64,000 nucleotides of DNA from contig NZ_CP064187.1 in the NCBI RefSeq assembly GCF_015353075.1, forward strand, positions 1,984,001-2,048,000. Direction: 5' to 3'. This DNA is from Rhizobium sp. 007 (lineage in GTDB: Bacteria; Pseudomonadota; Alphaproteobacteria; Rhizobiales; Rhizobiaceae). A program made the position numbers and the translations under genes. This document shows, piece by piece, positions 17,311 to 25,414 of the stretch. The notes beneath the pieces are model-generated. The model was not told the DNA's origin. It searched no databases and saw nothing but the letters and a program-made list of their open reading frames with translations. Positions within the stretch are counted from its first letter, which is position 1; every line of letters starts with the position of its first letter.

Positions 17311-17754
17311 GTGGAACAAATGGACAAATCTAGACTTCAACAAGCCGCCCTCGCCTACGCCCGCTCCGCTCAGCCGCTCGATCCCGAAATAGGCTGGAGG
17401 CGCGAAGACGTGCAGTTGGCATTTATGGCTGGCATGGAAGCTCTGGCTGTGCCGCGGCTTTTATCCCTGCCGGAAGTCGCGCGCACCCTAAATGTGTCAG
17501 CGTCGACGATCCATGACCTTGTGCGCCATGGGGAGCTCGCGTTCGTTCACGCTGGCCGCGGCACAATGCGGAAGCACCTGACATTCAGCGCAGACGAGAT
17601 CGCGAGTTTCATTAGGCGTAATACCCAGAGAACCTATTATGCCCCGGGACCGAAGACGGCCCGCTATGGAACGCGGAAGCGCCCGCACGAGCTCGCGGTC
17701 GAACGAGGAACGGCAATTGAACGCGCGAAGCTCAAAGAAGAGCCGAAGAAGTGA
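17311..17754 (+). CDS. HTH_17/excisionase-like protein, first gene of a coupled operon
   Basis: 147 residues. The middle (about 50-105) is a MerR/HTH_17-type helix-turn-helix (LLSLPEVARTLNVSASTIHDL, then a Gly-rich wing and FSADEIASFIRR), the fold of excisionases and plasmid/phage regulators that read the sequence 'choose helix, then wing'. The C-terminus is basic. The frame starts GTG 17311, with ATG at 17320 as an alternative. It begins a chain of six genes joined by 1- to 4-base overlaps (17754/17751 and onward). Confidence 0.7.
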   Translation: MEQMDKSRLQQAALAYARSAQPLDPEIGWRREDVQLAFMAGMEALAVPRLLSLPEVARTLNVSASTIHDLVRHGELAFVHAGRGTMRKHLTFSADEIASFIRRNTQRTYYAPGPKTARYGTRKRPHELAVERGTAIERAKLKEEPKK

Positions 17755-17969
17755 CGCGAAAGATCCCAGCAGAGGAAAGCGTCATCCTTATCTCTCCCAA
17801 AGAAGTCACACGCCTAACCACCCTCAGCCGTACTCAGATTGATCGATATCGCGCCGACGGCCGATTTCCGATGCCCGTAATCATAGGGCCGAAACGCATG
17901 GCATACGTTCGCGCTGAGGTCATCGCCTGGATCAAGGATCGAATTGCCAATCACAGGAAGCCCGCATGA
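17751..17969 (+). CDS. AlpA-family phage regulatory protein
   Basis: 72 residues, nearly all an AlpA/MerR-like winged helix: ISPKEVTRLTTLSRTQIDRY, then GRFPMPVIIGPKRMAYVRAEVIAWI. AlpA proteins activate integrase genes or excision in P4-like satellites. GTG start overlaps the upstream stop by four bases (GTGA). Together with the next gene it forms a tandem duplicate pair. Confidence 0.85.
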   Translation: MTRKIPAEESVILISPKEVTRLTTLSRTQIDRYRADGRFPMPVIIGPKRMAYVRAEVIAWIKDRIANHRKPA

Positions 17970-18181
17970 AACGCGTCCCCGATGAAGCTTCAATCCTCGT
18001 GTCGGTGAAAGAAGTCGAAAAAATGACTTCAATGTCCAGGACAATGGTCAATCGCTACCGCGAGCAAGGCCGCTTCCCGCAACCGGTGGAACTCGGCGAT
18101 CGACGAGTTGCGTTCGTCAAATCTGGGATCATCGAATGGATTGAGGCAAAGATAGCAGCGCGCGGAGAGGCGGAAAAGTGA
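17966..18181 (+). CDS. second AlpA-family regulatory protein
   Basis: 71 residues closely similar in plan to the preceding gene (VSVKEVEKMTSMSRTMVNRY, then GRFPQPVELGDRRVAFVKSGIIEWI). Overlaps it by ATGA. Two consecutive AlpA copies suggest duplication with specialisation, perhaps for integration versus excision control. Confidence 0.85.
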   Translation: MKRVPDEASILVSVKEVEKMTSMSRTMVNRYREQGRFPQPVELGDRRVAFVKSGIIEWIEAKIAARGEAEK

Positions 18182-18390
18182 GTCACCTTCTTGATAAGCT
18201 CCTCACGCCTGAGCAGATCGCCGAGCGCATTAAGGCGTCCAGTGGAATACACCTCACTGGGCGCACAGTGTGGGAGAAGGCCAGACGACTGGGTATTGCG
18301 AGGAAGATTGGCCGGTCGATGCTCATATCAATCGACGACGTTCCCCTTTTGTTGAAGAAGAGACGAAAGAGGACAAGCGCGAGCGAGTGA
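18178..18390 (+). CDS. small HTH protein of the coupled operon
   Basis: 70 residues. LLTPEQIAERIKASSGIHLT followed by GRTVWEKARRLGIARKIGRSM is a helix-turn-helix with a basic wing, then a Lys/Arg-rich C-terminus. GTG start with a four-base GTGA overlap. Probably a DNA-binding accessory regulator. Confidence 0.65.
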   Translation: MSHLLDKLLTPEQIAERIKASSGIHLTGRTVWEKARRLGIARKIGRSMLISIDDVPLLLKKRRKRTSASE

Positions 18391-18479
18391 TGGAAAAATC
18401 TGCAATTCGGACGGGCGAGCAAGCTTTGGCCCTTCTCCGCAAGGCTCGCGCACAAAGGTCGAAAACGGCCCGGAAATGA
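18390..18479 (+). CDS. 29-residue basic peptide of the coupled operon
   Basis: ATG overlaps the previous stop (TGATG) and the stop overlaps the next start (ATGA), so it is a link in the coupled chain. Sequence MEKSAIRTGEQALALLRKAR followed by a basic end is a single amphipathic helix. Function unknown; it may be mainly a translational relay. Confidence 0.5.
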   Translation: MEKSAIRTGEQALALLRKARAQRSKTARK

Positions 18480-18811
18480 CCTCCTCCCCTCGCCTCATCG
18501 GCCGCAAAGAAGCCGCAGCTTATTGCGGTCTAACGCCTTGGGCTTTTCGGCTTGATAGCCTCAGGGGAGATGCCATCAGCCATTCCCGGAAGTGGGACAG
18601 AAGACACGCAAAGGTCAGTTATAACCTTTCCGCAAAAACCTTATACCCACCCGAAGACGCCTTCATGATCGAAGGCTTCGGCGCGTTGCCGGTGGTGCCG
18701 CCGAAATATGTTGCGGCGACGCTGCGACGCGGATTTAGGGCTTGGCTCGTCACAGACGAGGGCCACGCAGAAATTGAACGAACAGACACTTGGAAAAACT
18801 GGAAGTTTTGA
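18476..18811 (+). CDS. excisionase-like protein with probable internal compensating frameshifts
   Basis: 111 residues. The start (LIGRKEAAAYCGLTPWAF) and the later RKWDRR are typical of rhizobial island HTH proteins in which 'SAW(I/V)xSGxMPxxIPG' links them. Here the linker reads RLDSLRGDAISHS, while the other frame over the same bases reads IASGEMPSAIPG, so one-base losses near 18545-18595 appear to have shifted and then restored the frame. The C-terminal 27 residues (from RGFRAW) recur at 27095-27178. Probably inactive. Confidence 0.55.
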   Translation: MTSSPRLIGRKEAAAYCGLTPWAFRLDSLRGDAISHSRKWDRRHAKVSYNLSAKTLYPPEDAFMIEGFGALPVVPPKYVAATLRRGFRAWLVTDEGHAEIERTDTWKNWKF

Positions 18812-18931
18812 GGCGTGGTGCCGGTATTCACGGACAATCGACGAGGCCGACATAGAGCGTCTTGCCGACCGCCACGCGGAACAAACACGCCATCGCTTCA
18901 TTTCACTACCACCAAAGATGAGGAAAGTGGC

Positions 18932-19240
18932 ATGACATACGACCCAAACAACCCGAACGACCCGAACCGCCCGCTTAACCCGACCAGCGAGCCTGACCTA
19001 CGCACGACACCGGTTCGCCGGCCCTCGTGGGGCGCTTGGATCGCCGGGATCGCGGTCTTCGCGATTGCGGCTTTCGCAATCGTAGAGTGGCTCGATGAGC
19101 CGGATACGGACCCTGCGACAACGGCTTCAACGACGAATTCGGAGCCTGCTCTAGCACCGGCGACGCCGTCCGCGCCGGCTGACAACAATGCAACTCCGGC
19201 GCCGGCCGCTCCTCCGGCAGGTGGCGGCACGCAGCAGTAA
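18932..19240 (+). CDS. single-pass membrane protein with Asn/Pro-rich start
   Basis: 102 residues: a DPNNPNDPNRP-type low-complexity N-terminus, one transmembrane helix (about 31-50, WGAWIAGIAVFAIAAFAIVE), then an Ala/Pro/Thr-rich external tail ending in GGGTQQ. GAGGAAA precedes the ATG at 18932. Same plan as 12551-12781, possibly paralogous. It ends the + strand block before the IS110 copy; GC-rich hairpins follow at 19270-19315. Confidence 0.6.
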   Translation: MTYDPNNPNDPNRPLNPTSEPDLRTTPVRRPSWGAWIAGIAVFAIAAFAIVEWLDEPDTDPATTASTTNSEPALAPATPSAPADNNATPAPAAPPAGGGTQQ

Positions 19241-19533
19241 GCTTGTCCTTGACGGCTGATCCCGCATGTACGGCGGGAATACGGGCCACCTGGAAAGGTG
19301 GCCCGCTCAGCGCAAACACTTCCCGGTCTTTGGCTATGGCTGCAGAGAGAGATACGGCATTGCGAGATAGTGCGCATGCCTGTCTGGTTCACGCGAGCAA
19401 AAACGACCATTTACAGCACCGTGCTTTGAGCACATTCTTCGCCACGGGCTGTTTCTGCTCAGAGATGACCATAGCTTATGTCCAGAATATTATTAAATGC
19501 TACGCCGATTGTTGCTTGACCGATCGGTCACAG

Positions 19534-20560
19534 CTATACCGGTTTGGCTTCAGGTCGACGATATACTCCGCCTTCGGTAAGCAAGGCCCAGACTATTCTC
19601 GCGGTCTTATTTGCAACTGCGACAGCAGCGACTTTATAGGGCCGCCTGGCAACGAGAGTTTTCAGCCAGGGGCTTGCGTTCCGGCCTATTTTCGCCCCGC
19701 GAAGTACCGCCATAGCACCGAGCACGAGTAATGATCGTAATGTCGGGTTGCCGCGCTTTGAAATTCTCCCGGGTCGGCTCTTGCCGCCGCTATCATGAGC
19801 TCTGGGCGTGAGGCCAAGCCATGATGCAAATTGCCTGCTAGATTTGAAAGCAGCAGGATCTGGTACATATGCCTTGATCGTGGACGCCGTAACTTGTCCC
19901 ACCCCTGGAATCGTCATCAAACGAATAACGTCGTTGTCTGTCCTGGACAACGAGGTGATGTCACGTTCCAAGCGGGCAATTTTCTCTGAGCGCATCGACC
20001 TCATCCAAAATAGCGGAAACTGCATGGCCTACAGCAGAAGGGACGCGACCTGTTTGATCGCCGTCCAAGGACCTCGCTAAAGCCTCTAACCGGACTGTAC
20101 CGGTGCCAACAATCAGTCCGAATTCTGCCAGATGGCTTCGGATGGCATTAAAGGCCTTCGTTCTCTGTCGGATGAACAATGCACGCGTTTTGATCAAAAC
20201 GGTCAGCGCCTGCTGGTCAGCCGTTTTCACAGGCACGAGACGCATTCCCTCTTGTAGTGCAGCAACGGCGATGGCCTGAGCGTCGGCCGCGTCCGTCTTG
20301 TCTCGTTTGACAAATGGCTTGACGTACTGACCGGGTAGAATGATGGCCTTATGCCCCAGTGCTTCAATTTCTCGCGCCCAGTAGTGAGCGCTGCCGCCTG
20401 CTTCCATTGCAACGGCGCATGGTGACAATTGCTGAAAGAACGGCTGCACATCGCTGCGGCGGAGCCTCTTGTTGAAAAGCTTTTTGCCATCGGCGTCCAG
20501 GCCGTGAACTTGGAAAACGTTTTTGGCTAAGTCCAAGCCGATAGTCGCGACTTTCTCCAT
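19534..20560 (-). mobile_element. IS110-family transposase, interrupted by a one-base frameshift
   Basis: The N-terminal frame (20560 to about 19985) has the DEDD-type RuvC-like motifs of IS110 (TIGLDLAKNVFQVHG; KRDKTDAADAQAIA). The C-terminal frame (about 19985-19534) has the transposase_20 helix-hairpin (MTIPGVGQVTASTIKAYV, ASWLGLTPR, SGGKSRPGRISKRG with the conserved Ser). The two join at LRE/KIARLE if one A is added to the A4 run (plus-strand T4 at 19980-19983). The start at 20560 has GAGGAG upstream. About 340 residues when joined. IS110 elements lack terminal inverted repeats, so the ends are not delimited. No paired neighbour gene is broken by it that I can identify. Confidence 0.88.
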
Positions 20561-20782
20561 TGTTAATCTCCTCATGTGGATGGACAGAGGAGCCATATGT
20601 CGACTTCAGTTTCGCAATAATGAAGGCTGCGAAGGAGGATGAAACCGGGCCATCATTATTCGATAGGTGGCGAGTGGCGCCCCTTCGGGCCGAAAACCGC
20701 CTTTGGCAGGCACCGGAGGGCGTGCGAAGCTCGCCGAAAAGCGAATTTGCTTTAAAGTGGCGAGACTTGACTGAGGCGGCGG

Positions 20783-21013
20783 ATGACCAGCAACGAGATC
20801 ATCACTCTCATTCTTTCATGCGTCATTATCGTATCGGCTTTTGTTGCGGCATGGGATCGAGGGGAAGGTTCGGCTGCGCTGGATCGCGTGGCTTGCGCGG
20901 CCGGGATCGAACCGGCTTATCGGATGCGAGCAGCGGCTTTGAAGCTGGAGACTTGGCCATCTGATGATTGCATCAGGGAATGCTTAAAAAGAAAACGAAA
21001 TTTGAGGCAATGA
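20783..21013 (+). CDS. small hypothetical protein with N-terminal membrane segment
   Basis: 76 residues starting MTSNEIITLILSCVIIVSAF, a signal anchor, followed by a Cys-containing soluble part. GAGGCGG precedes the ATG. It overlaps the following pseudogene by 34 bp in another frame. No family recognised; coding status moderate. Confidence 0.4.
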   Translation: MTSNEIITLILSCVIIVSAFVAAWDRGEGSAALDRVACAAGIEPAYRMRAAALKLETWPSDDCIRECLKRKRNLRQ

Positions 21014-21291
21014 CGACGGAAGAATATCAGCCGAAATACAAATGGCGCGAGACATGGCCCGGCGAGGGCCACCAGGACATTGTTTCTTTGGATGGAGATT
21101 TGTAGTTCGGGCGCATTTATCTCGACCTAACCAGCGGGTCGCGCATCCGCCAGTGGCGATGGGCGATCAATACTATCCCTTGGCAGAGCCAGAGCATCCT
21201 GCCTCACAACGGCTGGGCACCCACGGCGCGAGAGGCGTCGCGAAAGGTCGAAGAGCTTTATGAGCAGATCAAAAGCCTGCATGGACGGTAG
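20980..21291 (+). pseudogene. phage-type hypothetical ORF with an in-frame TAG
   Basis: A 104-codon frame from ATG 20980 (preceded by AGGGA) to TAG 21289-21291, interrupted by a TAG at 21103-21105 (codon 42). Both halves read like protein (EYQPKYKWRETWPGEGHQDI, then IYLDLTSGSRIRQWRWAINT and a helical end). A TGG-to-TAG change would explain it. Family not recognised. Confidence 0.5.
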
Positions 21292-21410
21292 TGGATAAAA
21301 TCTAACGCTTGGTGCCCACTTCGCGAAGGGCCGCCCGCGCCGGAACGTCGGAAGGCGCAATCCTGGCCCAACTCAGCGTGATCCGTTTTGACGCACTTTC
21401 ATCAGGCCGA

Positions 21411-21680
21411 TCACTTGCCGCCCTCAACCTCGATGTAGATTTCGACTGGGTCGATAACCGTGTCTGCAGCCTTCGCCTTCGCGGTTTCCGCAGCGCCCAT
21501 CGTCTCTTGCATTTTGGCGAGGTCGACATTCTCCCAGAGGATCGAGACACGGTTTGTCTCGGCGTGTTTGAAAATCCGATGGTTCGAGCAGAATTTCGAA
21601 AACACCGCTTTGCGGTTTTCGCTGCCCTTGAGCCAAATCTCCATATTGCCCACGGCGTGGGTTACGACCACCATCGTCAT
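21411..21680 (-). CDS. conserved hypothetical protein, possible small alpha/beta-barrel fold
   Basis: 89 residues from ATG 21680, which has GGAGAAG at correct spacing; longer frames upstream lack one. The sequence starts MTMVVVTHAVGNMEIWLKGS and continues with RVSILWENVDLAKMQETMG, a strand-helix-strand pattern like the DUF3303/ABM-type dimeric ferredoxin-like folds. Proteins of that fold bind small molecules or act as monooxygenases. Assignment is by pattern only. Stands alone on its strand. Confidence 0.55.
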   Translation of the reverse strand: MTMVVVTHAVGNMEIWLKGSENRKAVFSKFCSNHRIFKHAETNRVSILWENVDLAKMQETMGAAETAKAKAADTVIDPVEIYIEVEGGK

Positions 21681-22077
21681 CGCGCTTCTCCATTGTCCGT
21701 TGAGCCGAGACCCAGAACGGCCTTGGCTTTGTGACGTTAGCACGCTGACACGCGTCCGCCCAATTCGAAATGGAGATGGGCATCAAGTGTCAGACTTTAG
21801 CCACTAGGGGATTTAGGCCGGGGCCATTTCACACCTTAGCTCGGCCAAGGAGCATGGCCCCTGCGCCGCGGTTATCAACCTCTGATCGGCGCAGGATAAT
21901 GATAGGCTGCGCCGACCGCTACGGAATTCAACGCCTATCAGTTCGGCGCTGAGCTCTAGCACCCCACCAGACAAAGCTAGGGTACGGCTACGTCGTTCAA
22001 CGTAATGTAGTCGTCACTAAAATATGCTTAATGAAGGCGAGGCGTTCCCGCCTCGATCTCCAATTGTCATGCTCTTT

Positions 22078-22107
22078 GGCCCGCCAACACCCCGGCGGGC
22101 CTTTTTC
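22078..22107 (+). terminator. intrinsic terminator, module 1
   Basis: Stem GCCCGCC/GGCGGGC (22079-22085 with 22094-22100) followed by CTTTTTCATTT. Shares its tail with the terminators at 22284 and 26867. Confidence 0.7.
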
Positions 22108-22283
22108 ATTTCAGGGCTTGCCCCCCACAGATGATGGAGGGGTATACGAGTGGATAGCTCGCCTGATGCGAATGCATCTCTTTATTAGCAAGTACAAAAA
22201 TGCTCTTGTGGGGATGCCTCCGCATAGGCAATCGTACTACCTCCCGATAGTGCGTGGGCTCTCTCTCCAGAGCCCGACTGCTT

Positions 22284-22314
22284 GGCCCGCCTCGCCTAGT
22301 GGCGGGCCCTTTTC
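22284..22314 (+). terminator. intrinsic terminator, module 2
   Basis: Stem GGCCCGCC/GGCGGGCC (22284-22291 with 22301-22308), then CTTTTCATTTT. Near-copy of module 1. Confidence 0.7.
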
Positions 22315-22465
22315 ATTTTAGTGGTCCCCCACCACATGATGATGCGGTGCGTGTTGCCCGCAAAAATAACCAATATGTCACATCCAAGTCACTCGACAAT
22401 AAATACCAAGTATGTTGGAGTCGTTCTTGCTCGGCTAATCAGTTTTGAGAAATGGCGATACTTGC

Positions 22466-22756
22466 ATGACACAAATTCGAAATGCACTACTGACCGTTGA
22501 GACTTGGGCGCGATACCCGTTGTCCGACGGCGAGGATATGGACACCAACTTGCCGGGTCTCCGTGAGGCTTGGGATAAGGATCTAGTTCGGGAAGACAGT
22601 TCCGGCTTCGACGCCTGCATGCATTTCTCATTGACCCGCGCTGGTGTGGAGTTCCTTCACGGCCCTCAACCTTCCTTACGTGACAAAATATTGAAGTCTG
22701 CGAGACGCCTGTTCGGTCATATCGTTGGAGATCCCGTCGCTGAACGAACGTCTTAA
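22466..22756 (+). CDS. hypothetical island protein
   Basis: 96 residues from ATG 22466 (a TTG at 22445 is possible). Helical, acidic first half (TWARYPLSDGEDMD), then FSLTRAGVEFL and a basic amphipathic C-terminal helix (ILKSARRLFGHIVG). The layout resembles the protein at 23211-23510 (MSLTTEGRREF, then a basic terminal helix), suggesting a distant paralogue pair with a winged-helix-like core. Confidence 0.5.
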   Translation: MTQIRNALLTVETWARYPLSDGEDMDTNLPGLREAWDKDLVREDSSGFDACMHFSLTRAGVEFLHGPQPSLRDKILKSARRLFGHIVGDPVAERTS

Positions 22757-22793
22757 ATGCGTTCAAGATTGCTGCCTTGGCGATGCGATTCGC

Positions 22794-22898
22794 TCAATTA
22801 ATGTGAAGACCGCCGCCGACGTAGTATCCGGCTTTGAAGACGTTGGATGATGCGGTGGCTGGGGTGTTGCCTAAAAGGATCATGGTCATTTCTTGCAC
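22794..22898 (-). CDS. very short phage-like ORF
   Basis: 34 residues (GTG 22898, or ATG 22889/22883) reading MILLGNTPATASSNVFKAGY and ending GGGLHIN. It could be the tail of a lost structural gene or noise. Reported because it is on the same strand as the tail protein and lysis genes. Confidence 0.25.
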   Translation of the reverse strand: MQEMTMILLGNTPATASSNVFKAGYYVGGGLHIN

Positions 22899-22941
22899 CC
22901 TTACCGTGCATTAACAATCATGATACTCGTCTCCTCCAGTC

Positions 22942-23184
22942 GTGTGGTTGGGGGCAAACACCGTGGCATTCGCATTTCCTCGCTTCGGCAGAACAGCCGA
23001 GCTAAGAGCTTTTGTTGATGAGAGCAAATGGCATCTCTGCAGAACACCGTTCTTCGCCAAGCGAACCATTGACGGAGGCAAGACCGGCGGCATGGGCAAG
23101 ACTTGGCGGCGCAAAACCGTGAACGGATGGGAATACCGCCAAGACGCCGAAACCCTCGAAGAATTCGAGGCTCGCCAGTACTAG
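22942..23184 (+). CDS. hypothetical island protein
   Basis: 80 residues from GTG 22942. The C-terminal half (KTWRRKTVNGWEYRQDAETL) has convincing coding character; the N-terminal start is uncertain. No family recognised. It lies 26 bp before the next + strand gene. Confidence 0.4.
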   Translation: MWLGANTVAFAFPRFGRTAELRAFVDESKWHLCRTPFFAKRTIDGGKTGGMGKTWRRKTVNGWEYRQDAETLEEFEARQY

Positions 23185-23210
23185 CACCATCAAACAATGC
23201 AGAGCATCAG

Positions 23211-23510
23211 ATGCCATCGCAGCTTTACGACCTCGTCGTCGAAATCCACCGGGAAGCCGCCAAGTCCTTGGATGGGACATACACGCTCAGCGAGGCATCA
23301 GTCGATGACGAAGAGCGAAAGCTTATTGAGCAGGCGGCCCACGCCGGTCTGATTAACCTCAGGGTTAAAGATGACTTCGGTGACTATTTCATCATGTCAT
23401 TGACGACTGAAGGGCGGCGCGAATTCAACCTCCCCGAGGTTAAGCGGAATCCGCTTTGGGCGCGGCTTCTCGCAATGATCTCCTCGGGTATCACCAGCCA
23501 TTCGCGGTGA
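23211..23510 (+). CDS. hypothetical island protein with winged-helix-like core
   Basis: 99 residues from ATG 23211. Helices (LYDLVVEIHREAAKSL, KLIEQAAHAGLINL) precede a beta-hairpin (DFGDYFIMSLTTEGRREF), the order of a small winged helix, and a basic tail. DNA binding is possible. Converges on the tail-protein gene. Confidence 0.5.
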   Translation: MPSQLYDLVVEIHREAAKSLDGTYTLSEASVDDEERKLIEQAAHAGLINLRVKDDFGDYFIMSLTTEGRREFNLPEVKRNPLWARLLAMISSGITSHSR

Positions 23511-23570
23511 TCCAGTTTGCAATGAAATTGCCCATTGCCGCATGCCCTGTGATGATGGGGCGGTGGGGTG

Positions 23571-24749
23571 TTAGGCGACCGGCTTGCTGCCGTAATCCCG
23601 TGCGATCAGCTCCGGCAGCGTCAGGACGCGCAACTCGTTTGCGTTCTGCTTAGCCTGCAAATAATCAAGGAACGGAATGTCACGAGCCGCGTCGTGATTG
23701 TGAATGTGAATAATAGCTGTTGTCCCGCGAAGTATGGCAAGGTCGACAACAGCTTGCATTTGTGCAGCCGACTGCCCGGTCGCCGTATTGCTGTTCATCA
23801 TGAGTCCTTGATCAGCATCAAAGCCGAAGCGCGTATACTCCTGTCCGGTTAGCGTTGTTCTGCCGATCTTCAGGCCCGCCGCCTTGAGTGCGGTCTGAAG
23901 CTTTCCAACCGCGAAAGCGCCGCTCCAATCGACAGCAAGCGCCGGTTTCGTCTGCACCGGAACGGGATTGCTCAAGGTGAAATGCGTTGTGTCGGCCACG
24001 GCGGTGACGGTCGTTCCGGCTGGGATGCCGTAACCTGCCATGCTCATTCCGACCGCTACGGCAGTTGCGGGCGCGGCACCTGCAACAACGTTGTTCGATC
24101 CATCCCCGGTCAAGGCCGCGATCTGGATGCGGGTGGCATTGTTGTCGGTTTCACCGTTCGGATACCAGAACGCGTCCCAGCCCCATCCGAGCGCGCCCGC
24201 CGAAAGGCCATGATCAACAAGCCACTGCTTGCCTTCTGCTAGCTCCGTGACGACTGCAGCCGGGTTTGCCCTCAAGGTCATCAAGGCGTCGTCACGCGTG
24301 CCATCGAGGCACATCGCCGCGACACCCGCATCATACATTTCCTGAAGCTCTTCAATTAGCATACGGCCTGAGATGCGGGTTCCGTCCAGCCCGATCATCC
24401 CCCAAGGCACCATGCAGGTAAATTTCAGACTGCGATTCTGGTATTCCGGGAAAGCCTGCTGATGCTGCGACAGGAAGCCGTCATCGTAGGTTGGGCATAT
24501 GGTCGGGATGCCGCCAGCGTTTCGCACGGCAGCATCCACCCGTAGCGTTGCGCCGTAGGGCAGAACTTGGGGAGCGGTGCCCATATACTTCGTTCCGGCA
24601 CCGAGCGCCACGACGTTGGCATTTTCCGAGACGTGCTGTGCACCGAGCGAGTTGCTGCCGGAAATACTGGACGTATTGCCAAACCGAACCGCCACAGCAA
24701 ATGAATTTGCTGCCGTTGAACCGACGGCCAAAAGTTGGGCTGCTGCCAT
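23571..24749 (-). CDS. phage tail-associated protein with polysaccharide-deacetylase-like fold
   Basis: 392 residues. An N-terminal Ala/Gly/Ser-rich segment (1-75) precedes a NodB-like region: TYDDG at 87-91 (compare TFDDG), a strand-helix unit at 109-145, FWYPNGE at 194-200 and a final IHIHNHD at 347-353. Between about 209 and 280 a different module is inserted, with the MAGYGIPAGTTVTAV and FTLSNP pattern typical of phage tail-fibre repeat domains. The usual HxxxH metal motif after TYDDG is absent (MCLDGTRDDA occupies the place), so activity is uncertain. It follows the lysis cassette on the same strand. AGGAG precedes the ATG. Probably modifies or binds host surface polysaccharide. Confidence 0.65.
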   Translation of the reverse strand: MAAAQLLAVGSTAANSFAVAVRFGNTSSISGSNSLGAQHVSENANVVALGAGTKYMGTAPQVLPYGATLRVDAAVRNAGGIPTICPTYDDGFLSQHQQAFPEYQNRSLKFTCMVPWGMIGLDGTRISGRMLIEELQEMYDAGVAAMCLDGTRDDALMTLRANPAAVVTELAEGKQWLVDHGLSAGALGWGWDAFWYPNGETDNNATRIQIAALTGDGSNNVVAGAAPATAVAVGMSMAGYGIPAGTTVTAVADTTHFTLSNPVPVQTKPALAVDWSGAFAVGKLQTALKAAGLKIGRTTLTGQEYTRFGFDADQGLMMNSNTATGQSAAQMQAVVDLAILRGTTAIIHIHNHDAARDIPFLDYLQAKQNANELRVLTLPELIARDYGSKPVA

Positions 24750-24773
24750 GATGATCTCCTAGTATGTGGTTGG

Positions 24774-25109
24774 TTAGGCTCTGGTAGTGCGCGTGGTGCG
24801 CTCGAATGCGCGGTCTAGCCTCTCGTGGAGACCGTCGATGCGATTGCCGACGCCTTCGATGGCTCTGAGCAATTGCGCCGTCTGTTCTTGCATGCCAGCC
24901 TTGGTTGCGAATGTTTCTGCGGCATGGAGCTTGTGAGCGGCGAGGTCAGTAGTGGCCTTGTCTGCCTTGCCTTCTGCAGCCTTTATCCTGCCGTCCGTGG
25001 CCTTGTCTGCCTCCTTCACGCGGCTATCGATGCGCCACCAGATGCCCCAGCCAGCGCCAGCCACGGTCAGGAAGAAGAGAACCGCCTTCATGATTTCCTC
25101 TGGCGTCAT
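24774..25109 (-). CDS. membrane-anchored coiled-coil protein of the lysis cassette
   Basis: 111 residues: one transmembrane helix near the N-terminus (AVLFFLTVAGAGWGIWW), then a long coiled coil rich in Ala/Lys/Asp (KATDGRIKAAEGKADKATTD) and an Arg/Thr-rich end. The start overlaps the Rz1-like gene by four bases (ATGA). It may be an accessory holin/antiholin or tail-associated protein; not assigned. Confidence 0.6.
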   Translation of the reverse strand: MTPEEIMKAVLFFLTVAGAGWGIWWRIDSRVKEADKATDGRIKAAEGKADKATTDLAAHKLHAAETFATKAGMQEQTAQLLRAIEGVGNRIDGLHERLDRAFERTTRTTRA

Positions 25110-25414
25110 TTCTTCACCGCCTTGCCAGCCAAGCCAGCATCGCGGTCGGCGTAGAAATCACGCAGCGCCAAATGGCGACGAACGCACGACAGCAGCCGTT
25201 CGCGGTCCTTGATCCACAGCTTCTCAAGCTGCGCTTGCGCCAGCGGCTTGTCGCCGATATCGACAGGCCCGACGCACTTCTCGAGCAACATGCTATCCGC
25301 CTTCCGCAACACAGGCGGCGGGACGACGACTAGTTTATCGTATCTGGTTGATACGGCGCACGCTGGGAGCACCAAGCACAGGCTTGCCAGCATCAGGATC
25401 TTGGTCAGCTTCAC
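25106..25414 (-). CDS. Rz1-like outer-membrane spanin lipoprotein
   Basis: 102 residues from GTG 25414, which has GAGGAG eight bases upstream. MKLTKILMLASLCLVLPACA contains a lipobox LPAC (Cys19), followed by a Pro-rich PPP stretch. The first 80 bp overlap the end of the Rz-like gene in another frame, the classic overlapped Rz/Rz1 layout. It is longer than typical Rz1 (about 60 residues) and carries two more Cys. Works with the inner-membrane spanin to fuse the membranes at lysis. Confidence 0.7.
   Translation of the reverse strand: MKLTKILMLASLCLVLPACAVSTRYDKLVVVPPPVLRKADSMLLEKCVGPVDIGDKPLAQAQLEKLWIKDRERLLSCVRRHLALRDFYADRDAGLAGKAVKK

Larger units (their letters stand above)
21681..22465. 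other. 785-bp stretch without a supported protein gene
   Basis: Contains two hairpin-plus-terminator modules on the + strand (ending about 22107 and 22314), each preceded by a smaller hairpin (GAGGC/GCCTC near 22040; GGGCTCT/AGAGCCC near 22256). Both modules are followed by a C-rich CCCCCAC stretch. No open frame there has a ribosome-binding site or recognisable motif. Confidence 0.6.
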
